64,000 nt of DNA from Biformimicrobium ophioploci (GTDB lineage Bacteria; Pseudomonadota; Gammaproteobacteria; Pseudomonadales; Cellvibrionaceae): contig NZ_BSYJ01000001.1 of assembly GCF_030270605.1 (NCBI RefSeq), positions 124,001 to 188,000 of the forward strand, read 5' to 3'. The translations under genes were made by a program, and so were the position numbers. Positions 28,062-37,530 of this stretch are shown here, in pieces. Under the pieces are notes generated by a model. That model was not told the origin of the DNA. It did no database searches and saw nothing but the letters and a program-made list of their open reading frames with translations. Numbering within the stretch: position 1 is the first letter of the stretch; the number at the start of each line of letters is the position of its first letter.

Positions 28062-29726
28062 TTAATGATCCGCAGGTTCGCTCAATTTCTCCATGACCTT
28101 ATCCAGCGAGAAGCTCGCCGCCTTCATCCTCGGCGGAAATTCCTTGAAGGACTCAAGGAATTGCCCCACAAAGGCCTGAGCAGGTACGAACAGATATGCG
28201 CGATCCAGAACCCAGTCATAATAAGTATTGGAAGTCATGTCGGCGCGTTCGAATGGATCACGCCGTAAATTGAAGAGCTTCGGCACGCGCAGCGGTGTGA
28301 AGGGGTTGGCCCATACCAGGAAAGTGCCCTCGGCGCGCTGCTCCATAAAGACGGCTTTCCAGTCCCCATAGCGCAGTGCGGTCAGATCGCCGTCATCCGA
28401 GAAGTAGAAGATTTCCTTGCGCGGACCTTCCTTTTCGTTACCGGTCAGGTGCGGCAGGAAGTTGTAACCATCCAGATGCACCTTGTAGTTGCGGCCGATG
28501 GCAGAGTGGCCCTTGAGTAGCTTTTCCTTGATGTCCGGCTCACCGGCGGCAGCGGCGAAGGTCGGCAGCCAGTCCATGTGATGCATGATTTCATTGGACA
28601 CGGTGCCAGCCGGAATCTTACCGGGCCAACGCACTGCCATGGGTACACGCCAGCCACCCTCCTTGTTGGTGTTCTTCTCACCGCGGAAGGGCGTGGAAGC
28701 CGCATCCGGCCAGGTATTGTAGTGCGGGCCATTGTCCGTGCTGTAGAACACAATGGTGTTATCCGCGATACCCAGGTCGTCCAGCTCCTTCAGGAACTTG
28801 CCGATGTGCCGGTCGTGCTCGACCATGCCATCGGAGTACTCATCCTGGCCGGAGATACCGCGCAGCTCATCCTTGACGTGGGTACGGAAGTGCATGCGCG
28901 TGCCGCTCCACCAGACAAACCAGGGCTTATCGGCCTTGTGTGCCTTGCGGATAAACTCAATCGCACGGTCGGAAGTATCGTCATCGACGGTCTCCATGCG
29001 CTTCTTGGTCAGCGGCCCCGTATCCTCGATCTTGCCATCGGCAGTGGAATGGATCACGCCGCGCGGTCCCCACTTTTTGCGGAATTCAGGGTTTTTTGGG
29101 TAATCCTCGTTCTCCGGCTCTTCCTCTGCATTCAGGTGATAGAGGTTGCCGTAGAACTCATCGAAGCCGTGGTTGGTGGGCAGGTGCTCGTCGCGGTCGC
29201 CCAGGTGGTTCTTGCCAAACTGGCCCGTGGCATAACCCATTTCCTTGAGCACTCCGGCAATGGTGGGATCCTTTTCGCTGATACCTTCCTTGGCGCCGGG
29301 CAGCCCCACTTTGGAGAGTCCGGAGCGGAATACACTCTGACCCAGGATGAAAGATGAGCGGCCAGCGGTACAGCTCTGCTCACCGTAATAATCGGTGAAC
29401 GTCATGCCTTCGCTGTAGATACGATCGATATTGGGCGTGCGATAGCCCATCATGCCCTTGCTGTTGGCGCTGATATTCCAGGTGCCGACGTCGTCACCCC
29501 AGACCACCAGGATATTGGGCTTGTCTCCCTTTGCGCCCTGGCGTGGCGCCACCAGGTGTGCCGGGTTGGCGCGGGCGCGGGCAAGTTCGAGCGACTCAGC
29601 CACCTCAACTCTCGCCACCTCTATGTCCGCCACCTCAATGACGGGCTCCGCCGCCATTGCAGGCCCACTGCCGAACAATGGCGCGGCTACTACGGCAAAG
29701 GCACCGATTAAATGTCGGATGCTCAT
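28062..29726 (-). CDS. Secreted arylsulfatase-type sulfatase
   Basis: A type I sulfatase of 554 residues with a signal peptide (about 1-25, ending AMAAE). The formylglycine site is QSCTAGRSSF, which fits the C-x-A/P-x-R modification motif. Metal and substrate residues are seen in ILVVWGDDVGTWN, FYSTDNGPHYN and the downstream lysine region (TPFRGEKNTNKEGGW). It would hydrolyse sulfate esters in the periplasm or outside the cell; the substrate is unknown. ATG 29726 is preceded by GGGAGG; the frame is open to 29765. It is 86 bases after the octaheme gene on the same strand, and they may be co-transcribed. No formylglycine-generating enzyme is in the window. Confidence 0.92.
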   Translation of the reverse strand: MSIRHLIGAFAVVAAPLFGSGPAMAAEPVIEVADIEVARVEVAESLELARARANPAHLVAPRQGAKGDKPNILVVWGDDVGTWNISANSKGMMGYRTPNIDRIYSEGMTFTDYYGEQSCTAGRSSFILGQSVFRSGLSKVGLPGAKEGISEKDPTIAGVLKEMGYATGQFGKNHLGDRDEHLPTNHGFDEFYGNLYHLNAEEEPENEDYPKNPEFRKKWGPRGVIHSTADGKIEDTGPLTKKRMETVDDDTSDRAIEFIRKAHKADKPWFVWWSGTRMHFRTHVKDELRGISGQDEYSDGMVEHDRHIGKFLKELDDLGIADNTIVFYSTDNGPHYNTWPDAASTPFRGEKNTNKEGGWRVPMAVRWPGKIPAGTVSNEIMHHMDWLPTFAAAAGEPDIKEKLLKGHSAIGRNYKVHLDGYNFLPHLTGNEKEGPRKEIFYFSDDGDLTALRYGDWKAVFMEQRAEGTFLVWANPFTPLRVPKLFNLRRDPFERADMTSNTYYDWVLDRAYLFVPAQAFVGQFLESFKEFPPRMKAASFSLDKVMEKLSEPADH

Positions 29727-29812
29727 CAAGACCTCCCAAAAAAAACCACGAGAAATTACCGGCAACTGCCGGCGGCTAGCAAAAGTTTAGATAGGTTTTG
29801 GGAGGGGAATTT

Positions 29813-31966
29813 CTATCTTGCGAGGGACTCGTAGATATCTGCGTAAAATTCTGCTTCCTGATGCCGACCGCTTTCCATCAACATGGAAACCAGCGCGTAA
29901 AGCGTTTCCGGCGTGTACTGTTGCTGGTCCGCCAGCGTTTTCAGTTCGCGAATGGCTGCATCTATTTTCCCTGTCGAGTGCAATGCAATTGCGTAAACAT
30001 ATGCGTATTGCAAATTGCCGGAAATATCCCGGGCCTTGCGCAGGCTCTGCACCGCTTGCGGATATTTTTTCTGCCCAACCAGTACAAGCCCAAGCTGGTG
30101 GTGCAGCGCAGCGTTGCGCGGCTCCGCACGCAACCCCTCACGCAGCAGGGATTCAGCCGCGGCACCATCACCTGAGCGTTGTAGCGCCTGCGCCAACGCC
30201 TGACGCGCGGGCGTGAAGTCCTGTTCCAGTTTGAGCGCCAAGCGGAAGCTTTCAATTGCCTTTTGCCGCTGGCCCATTTCCGCATGCATCAGACCCAGGT
30301 TGTAATGGGATTCCGGAAAATGGTTGTTGAGGGCCTGTGCCGCAACATAGTCTGCCAGTGCGGCAGAAAATTTCTGCTTGATGGTGCGCCCCATGCCCTT
30401 GTGATGCGGTGCAAGTGCACGGGCTGCCTCCATGCGCACCGCGCGTGCCGGGTCATCCAGCAAGGCACCAATATCCGCCGCATCCTGCGGCTGCAGGTTA
30501 CCGCTCATGGCGCGCACGGCGCCCATTCGCAAGAGCGGATCCTCCGCCTCAAGAAGACTGGAAAGCGAGGGCCTGGCGGGCGGGTAACCCCGCAGGCGAC
30601 TCATCGCCGTTGCCCGGGTTATGGCCGGCATCGCATCGTCCTGTACCAGCGCCAACAAGGCTTCCGGGTCGGAGCTTAGCAGGTGCTGCTGCACGGTTTC
30701 TTTCCTGGCGCCCGGTTTGCGTTCAAGGACTTCCGCGGCCCAGCTGGCATCCCGGTCTGTGTGGCATGTAGTGCAGGGCTGGGGCACACCGGATGCTGCC
30801 AGTGCCGGCCGCGGGATATGGAATCTGTGGTCGCGCCGCGGATCCACCACCATGTAGGTACGCTCCGGCATATGGCAGTCCACGCACTGCACGCCCGCCA
30901 CTGGCTTGTGCAGGTGATGCTCTGCCTGCGCGTAAGTGCCCAGGTCATGGCACTGCGCGCAGAGACCGTCGCCTTCAACCTTTACCTCGCCACTGTGGGG
31001 GTTGTGGCAGTCCGTGCAAACCACGCCGGCCTGATACATCTTGCTCTGCAGGAACGACCCGTAAACGAACACCTCTTCCAGGATCTGCCCATCCGGGAAG
31101 TACAGGTCCTCGCGCAACAACGCCGGGGTAAAGCTGTCGAGCTGGCTGCCAGCCACCGGGTCCGGGTGAATACGCTGGCGTCGCGCGTGGCACTGGCCGC
31201 ACTGTTCCAGCTGCTGCGCATGGGGATTTCCAGCCATCTCTCCAGCGGGCGCCAATGCCGCCTGCACCACGCGGGCTATCGCCTCACCCTCGCGGAACGC
31301 CCACTGCAGGCCACCGCCGGGCTTGACCGGCAGTGCCCTGGTCGGGTCTTTCGCATGCAGGCTGCCGGGCCCGTGGCAGGCCTCACAGCCAACGCTCACC
31401 TCCGAATAGGTTGTCCTGTACTCCCCGGTTTCCGCGTTGAAATCCGTCTGTAAATTGGTGGAGTGGCAATCCGCGCACATGTGGTTCCAGGTCTGGCCGC
31501 GGGATTGCCAGTGCTCGTAGTCACCCGGCTTCAGGTGACGCTTCGGATAGAGGTCAAACCAGCGCTGCCCCCCCTCGCTTTGCGGGCGGCTGTCCCAGGC
31601 CAGCCCGAACGCCTGCAGGGCGCCCCTTTCCCCTTCGAGCAGGTATTGCTGCAGCGGCGTATCGCCGAAGGTGTAGCGTACAACCCAGGTTTTATCCTGC
31701 GCCACATCGGTTATCAGGTAGCGACCTTCCTGCTGCTCGAAGCGGTAAGTCACCCCGTCGAGCGGCACCTCGCGACCATCGAAGATGCCGCGCACCGATT
31801 GGGCGTCCGGCGGTGCCATGGCGCGCTGATGGTGGGAACCCTGCCATGTCTTGTAGGTGTCCATATGACAGCTGGCGCAAGCCTCCGAACCCACATATTC
31901 CTGTGCCGTTGCCAGTGAGGACAGCAATACTGAAAGAACGAAGATCGGGGACCTGAGTCGGAGCAT
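29813..31966 (-). CDS. Octaheme c-type cytochrome fused to HEAT and TPR repeats
   Basis: A 717-residue exported protein with a signal peptide (about 1-21, ending ATAQE). Eight CxxCH heme sites are seen: CASCH, CADCH, CEACH, CGQCH, CTDCH, CAQCH, CVDCH and CTTCH, all in the first 400 residues. Residues of about 415-530 form HEAT-like helical repeats (AITRATAMSRLRGYP, VRMEAARALAPHH), and about 545-715 are TPR repeats (SHYNLGLMHAEMGQRQKAIE and three more). It is probably a periplasmic electron-transfer protein with a protein-binding tail; the redox partner is unknown. The start is ATG 31966; an overlapping ATG at 31983 is out of frame. Confidence 0.85.
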   Translation of the reverse strand: MLRLRSPIFVLSVLLSSLATAQEYVGSEACASCHMDTYKTWQGSHHQRAMAPPDAQSVRGIFDGREVPLDGVTYRFEQQEGRYLITDVAQDKTWVVRYTFGDTPLQQYLLEGERGALQAFGLAWDSRPQSEGGQRWFDLYPKRHLKPGDYEHWQSRGQTWNHMCADCHSTNLQTDFNAETGEYRTTYSEVSVGCEACHGPGSLHAKDPTRALPVKPGGGLQWAFREGEAIARVVQAALAPAGEMAGNPHAQQLEQCGQCHARRQRIHPDPVAGSQLDSFTPALLREDLYFPDGQILEEVFVYGSFLQSKMYQAGVVCTDCHNPHSGEVKVEGDGLCAQCHDLGTYAQAEHHLHKPVAGVQCVDCHMPERTYMVVDPRRDHRFHIPRPALAASGVPQPCTTCHTDRDASWAAEVLERKPGARKETVQQHLLSSDPEALLALVQDDAMPAITRATAMSRLRGYPPARPSLSSLLEAEDPLLRMGAVRAMSGNLQPQDAADIGALLDDPARAVRMEAARALAPHHKGMGRTIKQKFSAALADYVAAQALNNHFPESHYNLGLMHAEMGQRQKAIESFRLALKLEQDFTPARQALAQALQRSGDGAAAESLLREGLRAEPRNAALHHQLGLVLVGQKKYPQAVQSLRKARDISGNLQYAYVYAIALHSTGKIDAAIRELKTLADQQQYTPETLYALVSMLMESGRHQEAEFYADIYESLAR

Positions 31967-32072
31967 GGTTTTTCATTTTGCAAAAGCGCCAGTCCCTTAG
32001 TCTACGCAGCGCCAGCACGCTGCGCAGTCAGGTTCGCGACAAATGGCAGCGGTTTCTTCCACGAGGTAAAAG

Positions 32073-33053
32073 ATGCGTGTTTCAGTCCGGCTTTTTCACA
32101 CCCTGCTCCTGCTCACAATGGCGGCATTCGCCTATGCAGGCCCACTCGATTCCTGGCAGGACACCGACGCGCGACAGGCGATTGTCGAGTTTGTGGAGAA
32201 GACGACGCAGGAGGGATCGCCGGATTTTGTGCCACCGCGCGACAGGATCGCGGTGTTCGATAACGACGGCACCCTTTGGGCGGAACAGCCGGTGTACTTC
32301 CAGCTGATGTTCGCCATCGACCGCCTGCGGCTATTGGCGGAAAAACATCCTGCGCGGGCCGAACAGGAACCCTATAAAACGGTCCTGGGCGGCGACCTGA
32401 AAAAGGTACTGCATGAAAGTAGCATCGCGACGATCCTCGACATAGTGACCGAGAGCCACAGCGGTATGACCGCGGCGCAGTTCGACCGTATCGCGCGTGA
32501 CTGGATCAAAAATGCACGTCACCCCACGAAAGAAAAGCCCTTTACCGGGATGGTCTACCAGCCAATGCTGGAACTGCTGGAATACCTGCGTGCCCACGGC
32601 TACAAGACCTTTATCGCCTCCGGGGGAGGCAGGGCGTTTATGCGCGCATGGGTGGAGGAAACCTATGGCATTCCACCGGAGCAGGTCATCGGCTCCAGCG
32701 TGGAGCTCGAGTACAAGGTCATCGACGGCAAACCCAGCCTGGTGCGCAAGCGGGAAATCGGTTTCCTCGACGACAAGGAAGGCAAACCCGTCGGCATCTA
32801 CCGGCGCATCGGGCGTAAACCCGTAATCGCGTTTGGCAACTCCGATGGCGACCGGGAGATGCTAGAGTGGACGGCATCCCGTGAGGGACCCAGCCTGGTG
32901 GGCATTATCCACCACACCGACAGTGCGCGTGAATGGGCCTACGACCGCGACTCCAAGATCGGCAAGCTGGACAAGGCGCTGGAGCAGGCCGGCAAGGAGA
33001 ACTGGCTGGTTGTGGATATGGCAAAGGACTGGAAACGGGTGTTTCCGGATTGA
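32073..33053 (+). CDS. Secreted HAD-family phosphatase
   Basis: A 326-residue protein with a signal peptide (about 1-22) and a HAD hydrolase domain. Motif I is VFDNDGTLW (about residue 63), motif II is IASGGGRAF, and motif IV is AFGNSDGDREML. The DNDGTLW form with a GGGR motif II is typical of periplasmic or lipoprotein-type HAD phosphatases of unknown substrate. It is divergent from the octaheme gene. A hairpin of CGGGCA/TGCCCG at 33054-33074 just after the stop has no T-run. Confidence 0.85.
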   Translation: MRVSVRLFHTLLLLTMAAFAYAGPLDSWQDTDARQAIVEFVEKTTQEGSPDFVPPRDRIAVFDNDGTLWAEQPVYFQLMFAIDRLRLLAEKHPARAEQEPYKTVLGGDLKKVLHESSIATILDIVTESHSGMTAAQFDRIARDWIKNARHPTKEKPFTGMVYQPMLELLEYLRAHGYKTFIASGGGRAFMRAWVEETYGIPPEQVIGSSVELEYKVIDGKPSLVRKREIGFLDDKEGKPVGIYRRIGRKPVIAFGNSDGDREMLEWTASREGPSLVGIIHHTDSAREWAYDRDSKIGKLDKALEQAGKENWLVVDMAKDWKRVFPD

Positions 33054-33084
33054 CGGGCACCCTTAGGATGCCCGCTACTGGGGA

Positions 33085-33450
33085 TTACAGGTACGGGTAG
33101 GCGGGTTTTTCGTCAGACAGTGCGAGCCAGCCGCGCACGACGCGGTAGACGACCCAGATATAGTTGATGCCGAGGATCAGGAAACCGATACCCAGCAGCC
33201 AGGTTGTCAGGCCGCCGACAATGCCCCACAACAGGCTGAACCAGAAGGTGCGGATCTGCCAGCGGAAATGCGATTCCGCCAGGGTGCCGCGCACATCAGG
33301 GCGCTTCACGTAATTGATAATCACCGCTACGAACATAGGCAGTACCGACACCAGGCTGATGGCCTGGATGATGTAAACCAGCAATGCCAGGTCACGCGCC
33401 GACTTTTCCGGGCCGGTCAGCTTGGTGGTTATGCCTCTCTTTTCAGTCAT
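33085..33450 (-). CDS. Small membrane protein, DUF4870-like
   Basis: A 121-residue protein with three hydrophobic segments (about 22-45, 68-92 and 90-110) and the conserved HFRWQIRTFWFSLLW block found in DUF4870/TIC20-like small membrane proteins. Function unknown. The start ATG 33450 follows AAGGGC. It is downstream of the histidine kinase gene on the same strand with 95 bases between. Confidence 0.75.
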   Translation of the reverse strand: MTEKRGITTKLTGPEKSARDLALLVYIIQAISLVSVLPMFVAVIINYVKRPDVRGTLAESHFRWQIRTFWFSLLWGIVGGLTTWLLGIGFLILGINYIWVVYRVVRGWLALSDEKPAYPYL

Positions 33451-33545
33451 GCAATATGCCCTTCAGGTTGCAGAACTCTGTTAATGGGGGCAATTGCGCC
33501 TTTTTCAAGATGCGGCGCACCTGCCCCGGAGCAGTGATTGCGGGA

Positions 33546-36473
33546 CTAGGGCGTCACCGTTTTCGACTGCAGCGTCTCTGCAGCCCACTTTTTCAATTGC
33601 TTTAGCGATGCCTGCAACAGGCCGAGAATCTCGGTGCGCTGCTGCTTGCAGGCCTCGCGCTCCTCGGACTTGCTCAGCTTGGCGTGCAACAGCATCAGGC
33701 GACTGGCGGCAGCGCTCATCCCGTAGTTGGCGCAGACCCCAATCATGGAGTGTGTCAGGCGTTCGGCTTCCTGCCAGCGTTCGCCCGTTAACGCATCAGA
33801 CAGCCCGGCCATATTTTTCTGCAGGCTCACCTGCATTTTTGCCAGCAGCAAAGCCAGGGCCTTTGCGTCCATGGTCGCTTTCAGGTCGTCCAGGGTGCGC
33901 GTATCCAGCATATTGGCCGGCCGGTTGATTTCCCGCTGTACCTCCTTGCGAATCGGCGGCTTTTCCCCCGAGCGCTTCGCAGCCCAGACCAGCAGCTGGT
34001 CCAGCTGGATCCGGTTGACCGGTTTCGCCAGCACTCCGGTGAAGCCAGCGGCAATATACTTTTCCCGCTCACCAGTCATGATATTGGCGGTTACCGCAAA
34101 TATCGGCAGCGTCTTGAAGCTACCCCCCGCCTCGCGGATTTTTTGCGTGGCCTCGACCCCGTCCATGATCGGCATACGCACATCCATCAATACCAGGTCA
34201 AAGCCGCCGCTTAGCACTGCCTTCAGGCCGGCGAGACCATTGACCTCTGCACGGATCAGGTGACCGCGCTTCTCCAGGCATGCCACCAGCAGCTCGCGGT
34301 TGGCCTTGTCATCTTCCACCACCAGCACATACAGCGGACGCTCGGTTTTTTTGACTTCCGCCGGACGTACTTCCGGCTCCTGCGGTGGCGCATCGCTGCT
34401 ACGGGGTTCCGATCGGGTCATTGCGAGATCCACAAAGAAACGCGAGCCTTTCAACTCCACACTTTCGACGCCGATACTGCCACCCATCGCCTCAACCAGT
34501 TTCTTGCAGATCGGCAGCCCCAGGCCCGCGCCGCCTGTCCTGCGGGTGCTCGAAGCATCGATCTGCGAGAAGCTGTTGAAAATCTCTTCCTGGCGACTCT
34601 GCGGAATACCGATACCGGTATCGATCACATTGATGCGGATAACATAGTCATCGTCGTGGGCTGCGACCAACTGCACGAAAATCTTGATGGTGCCGCTGGT
34701 AGTGAACTTGAGCGCATTGTTGACCAGGTTGGAAAGCACCTGGCGCAGGCGGCCCTCGTCACCGAAGACCCAGAGGTTTTCACCATTATCTGGCAGGCCG
34801 GCCGTGCTGACATCCAGCGCGATGGATTTCTCCTGGGCGGGCATGGCAAACAGCTGGCGTACGCTGCGCGCAAGCGCAATCAGGTCGAAACTCTGTTTGT
34901 GCAGCTTGAGTTCACCCGCTTCGATTTTTGACATATCCAGTATGTCGTTGATGACTTCCAGCAACGCATCGCAGCTGTTCAGTGCATTGTCGAGCAGCTG
35001 CTTCTCCGTCAGGCGGGATTCCGATTCTGCGAGGTGGCGCAGGGAGCCCATAATGCCACTGAGCGGCGTACGCAATTCGTGACTCATGACCGCGAGGAAA
35101 TCGGTCTTGTTCTTGTTGGCGCGCTCCGCCATCTTGCGCGCGCTTTCCAGCTCTTCAACCTTTTCCGCTAGCTCCCGGGTTCTTTTTTCCACGCGATACT
35201 GCAAACTGAGGTTGGATTTTTGCAGCTCTTCCGCAAGGTGCTCGCGCTCCTCGTAGGATTTATTCAGGCGCACAGAAAGGATTGTCATGCCGGTGACCGC
35301 AATGGTACCAGCCAGCAGGAATTCAAATACCAGTGTTTCCACCCCGGCGAGGCCAAGCACAATATCGACAAGGCCAATGGCAACCGCGAGCAGCGCCACT
35401 AAGGTGGATGCGCTCATGCCCTTGCGAACGATACCGAGCACAATCAGGCCGCCGGTCGCCAGCAACCAGGTCGCGGATAGGTAGAGCGCATAGGGCTTGA
35501 AGGTGAGGTACAGGCTTGCCGGCAACAGCAACAGTAATGAGGAGACCGCCACTGCAATTGCGAGGAATGCCTTCTGGACGTTTTCTTCCAGTTCGATGCT
35601 GTCGACTTTTACCAGAAAGACCACGAAGGCGGCGGCGGCCAGCAGGCTGGTTGCCTGAGTCAGCTTGAACGGCCACACGGCATCCATATGCGGAAACACA
35701 TAGAACAGCAGGTCGCTGAGCACCAGGGTGCGGATGCAGAGCACTACCAGCACGATAGAGAGAAACAGGTGTGCCGAACCTTTGCGCCTGCCGATGTAGG
35801 TGACGGCACAGTAAAGTGCGACCCCGAACAGTAACCCGGCGAGGAGAAGTGGAATCAACAGGTCCAGCAGGCTGCTGCTAAGTAGCTGTTCCCGCTCTCC
35901 AAGCAACACTGCGGGGGCACCCCGGTCGGCAATATCGGCCGCGGAAAAGTCAGCCGCAAACTCCACGCTGCTGGCACCCGCCGGCAACGGCAATAGCATT
36001 TTGCGCGGGCGGCTGTCGCTGTCGAACGCCTGTGCATTGGCATAGCGGTAGCTGGCCACCAGCTCGCCGTCCAGCCAGTAGTCTGCGTAGTGGAAATCAG
36101 TGGGTACCTGGAGCGCCAGTGTCTTGCGCTCTGCGGGCAAGGCCATGGCGGCGCGGAAGCTGATGCGATCCGGCGCGGCGCGACGATCCGGGCGGACTTT
36201 TGCAACATCGCCGGCAGCCCTTTTCGTCTCGACCAGCGGTACCAGCTGGCTACCGAGCCGGGAAAAGTCGACCGCGGAAAAATCCACATTCTGTGGCCTG
36301 AGGGAATCCTCCAGGATACCTGGTGTGGATTCATCGTCTGCATTGACGGGCTGTGCATGCAGGCCGAATGCTGAAACAAAAAGTCCCAACACCAGTGCGC
36401 ACAAACCGCCTGTAATATTGTGTAAGCGGAAGGCAAATTTTTTGTTATATGGCACTTCCGCATGGCTTTTCAT
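33546..36473 (-). CDS. Hybrid sensor histidine kinase with 7TM-DISM sensor, REC and Hpt-like domain
   Basis: A 975-residue membrane kinase. In order: signal segment (about 20-40), periplasmic DISM-like beta domain (about 50-185), seven membrane helices (about 200-400), coiled coil (about 405-455), HisKA with SHELRTPLSG (His465), HATPase with DTGIGIP and TGGAGLGLPICKKL, a receiver domain with MDVRMPIMDG, and a C-terminal Hpt-like domain with LTHSMIGVCANYG. DISM sensors often sense carbohydrates or other small ligands. No response regulator gene is adjacent, so its output partner is elsewhere. ATG 36473 has AGGGA five bases upstream; an in-frame ATG at 36479 overlaps that site and is less likely. 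Confidence 0.9.
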   Translation of the reverse strand: MKSHAEVPYNKKFAFRLHNITGGLCALVLGLFVSAFGLHAQPVNADDESTPGILEDSLRPQNVDFSAVDFSRLGSQLVPLVETKRAAGDVAKVRPDRRAAPDRISFRAAMALPAERKTLALQVPTDFHYADYWLDGELVASYRYANAQAFDSDSRPRKMLLPLPAGASSVEFAADFSAADIADRGAPAVLLGEREQLLSSSLLDLLIPLLLAGLLFGVALYCAVTYIGRRKGSAHLFLSIVLVVLCIRTLVLSDLLFYVFPHMDAVWPFKLTQATSLLAAAAFVVFLVKVDSIELEENVQKAFLAIAVAVSSLLLLLPASLYLTFKPYALYLSATWLLATGGLIVLGIVRKGMSASTLVALLAVAIGLVDIVLGLAGVETLVFEFLLAGTIAVTGMTILSVRLNKSYEEREHLAEELQKSNLSLQYRVEKRTRELAEKVEELESARKMAERANKNKTDFLAVMSHELRTPLSGIMGSLRHLAESESRLTEKQLLDNALNSCDALLEVINDILDMSKIEAGELKLHKQSFDLIALARSVRQLFAMPAQEKSIALDVSTAGLPDNGENLWVFGDEGRLRQVLSNLVNNALKFTTSGTIKIFVQLVAAHDDDYVIRINVIDTGIGIPQSRQEEIFNSFSQIDASSTRRTGGAGLGLPICKKLVEAMGGSIGVESVELKGSRFFVDLAMTRSEPRSSDAPPQEPEVRPAEVKKTERPLYVLVVEDDKANRELLVACLEKRGHLIRAEVNGLAGLKAVLSGGFDLVLMDVRMPIMDGVEATQKIREAGGSFKTLPIFAVTANIMTGEREKYIAAGFTGVLAKPVNRIQLDQLLVWAAKRSGEKPPIRKEVQREINRPANMLDTRTLDDLKATMDAKALALLLAKMQVSLQKNMAGLSDALTGERWQEAERLTHSMIGVCANYGMSAAASRLMLLHAKLSKSEEREACKQQRTEILGLLQASLKQLKKWAAETLQSKTVTP

Positions 36474-36684
36474 TTTCATCCCTGAAATCCATGCTGCCGT
36501 TGTGTTGTGCTTCGCTGATTACGTCCCTCGTAATGGCGCGACGCCAAATTTCTTATTACCGGAGTTAATGCTGTGGCGCAAGTCATTCACCGGAAAATCC
36601 GCCCAGCGGTCCCGCGAGCTGGATAAAACCGCTCGCAGCTTGTACCAGCGTACCCGGCCCGACCGGGCATTTTCCGTCGCCCAC

Positions 36685-36706
36685 AAAAAACGGGCCTCAT
36701 GGCCCG
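36685..36706 (-). terminator. Rho-independent terminator of alaE
   Basis: CGGGCC/GGCCCG (36691-36696 with 36701-36706) makes a 6-bp stem with a TCAT/ATGA loop, followed on the minus strand by six T (36690-36685). It lies 38 bases after the alaE stop. Confidence 0.8.
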
Positions 36707-36743
36707 CCTTACTCGATCACTTTTTCTGGCTTTCGCGCGCTTG

Positions 36744-37274
36744 CTAGCGCGCCCAACCAAACGCCCGGCGCAACCAGTCGAGGTAGGCCCCGTAAGGGCG
36801 CCCGATTGCCCCGGCGATCAACAGGAATGTCCCGGATGCGGCCACGATTTCCGGCACATCGGCACCACCCAGCCACATATTGGCGATATACAGCGGTAAC
36901 TGGAAACTGATAAACACCAGCGTATCCGCGAGGTAGGCCTGCAGGCCATTCATACTGGCACTGCCCAGCAGCAGGCGGCGGTAGTGCAGCAGGAACTGCT
37001 CCCGATAGAGGGTAAACGGCCGAGCAATCAGCGTGTTGATCAGCACCGCCAGCATACGTACCTGCAGGTGTTCCTGCAGGCTCATGCCTGCGAGCCACAA
37101 CTCGATCGGGATCGACAGCAGCCAGGAATAGCTGTTCAGGGCAAAGATATCCAGCAGCGTCTCCCGCAGCTGTGTCTGGTTGGCCGCCGGCCTCGGGGCG
37201 GGCCCTGGCAGTGCAACATCCGTTTGCGCCGCAAGGGGAAATGAAACGGAACCACTCATTTCGACCTGGGACAT
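36744..37274 (-). CDS. alaE: L-alanine exporter AlaE family protein
   Basis: A 176-residue protein whose last 140 residues match AlaE: four membrane segments with IELWLAGMSLQEHLQVR, NTLIARPFTLYRE, YLADTLVFISFQLPLY and the C-terminal GAIGRPYGAYLDWLRRAFG. E. coli AlaE exports L-alanine and is induced by alanine and alanyl peptides. The N-terminal 40 residues are a non-conserved Pro/Ala-rich extension. ATG 37274 is preferred; an in-frame GTG lies at 37280. A terminator hairpin ends 13 bases before the start, which makes a transcription-attenuation mechanism possible (see the leader entry). Confidence 0.85.
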   Translation of the reverse strand: MSQVEMSGSVSFPLAAQTDVALPGPAPRPAANQTQLRETLLDIFALNSYSWLLSIPIELWLAGMSLQEHLQVRMLAVLINTLIARPFTLYREQFLLHYRRLLLGSASMNGLQAYLADTLVFISFQLPLYIANMWLGGADVPEIVAASGTFLLIAGAIGRPYGAYLDWLRRAFGWAR

Positions 37275-37286
37275 GTTCACTACACC

Positions 37287-37447
37287 AAAATAAAAAAGGG
37301 CGACTCACCGAAGTGGGTCGCCGCAAATTGGAAAACCAAAAAGATAAAAACACGGCGGAACAGAGCCGGTCAGGTCATGTTCCGTTCGCCACCAAAATTG
37401 GGGGGAGGTGACTCGCCGATGGCATCGGCATATGGCGGCGCATTATA
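37287..37447 (-). ncRNA. Structured alaE leader with terminator (attenuator or small RNA)
   Basis: On the minus strand a TATAAT hexamer lies at 37447-37442 with only a weak -35. The predicted transcript contains a CCGATG/CATCGG hairpin (37428-37416), a stem GGCG-GAACA with TGTTCCG-tt-CGCC (between about 37354 and 37389), and a strong terminator: a 10-bp stem (37322-37313 with 37308-37299) closed by a TTCG tetraloop, then T6 and TTTATTTT-like bases. The segment 37417-37407 can pair with the terminator 3' arm over 10 of 11 positions and so could act as an antiterminator. A free-standing small RNA is the alternative reading. Confidence 0.5.
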
Positions 37448-37530
37448 GGGATGCAGCGCGCAATAACCAGTTTTTATATCTTGTTTTTTAGCTATAGAGC
37501 AGGATATTTAACCAAGCATCACCGGGCATG

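Noticed and set aside
33054-33074. Rho-independent terminator after the HAD phosphatase gene
   Set aside because: A CGGGCA/TGCCCG stem is present but no T-run follows on either strand.
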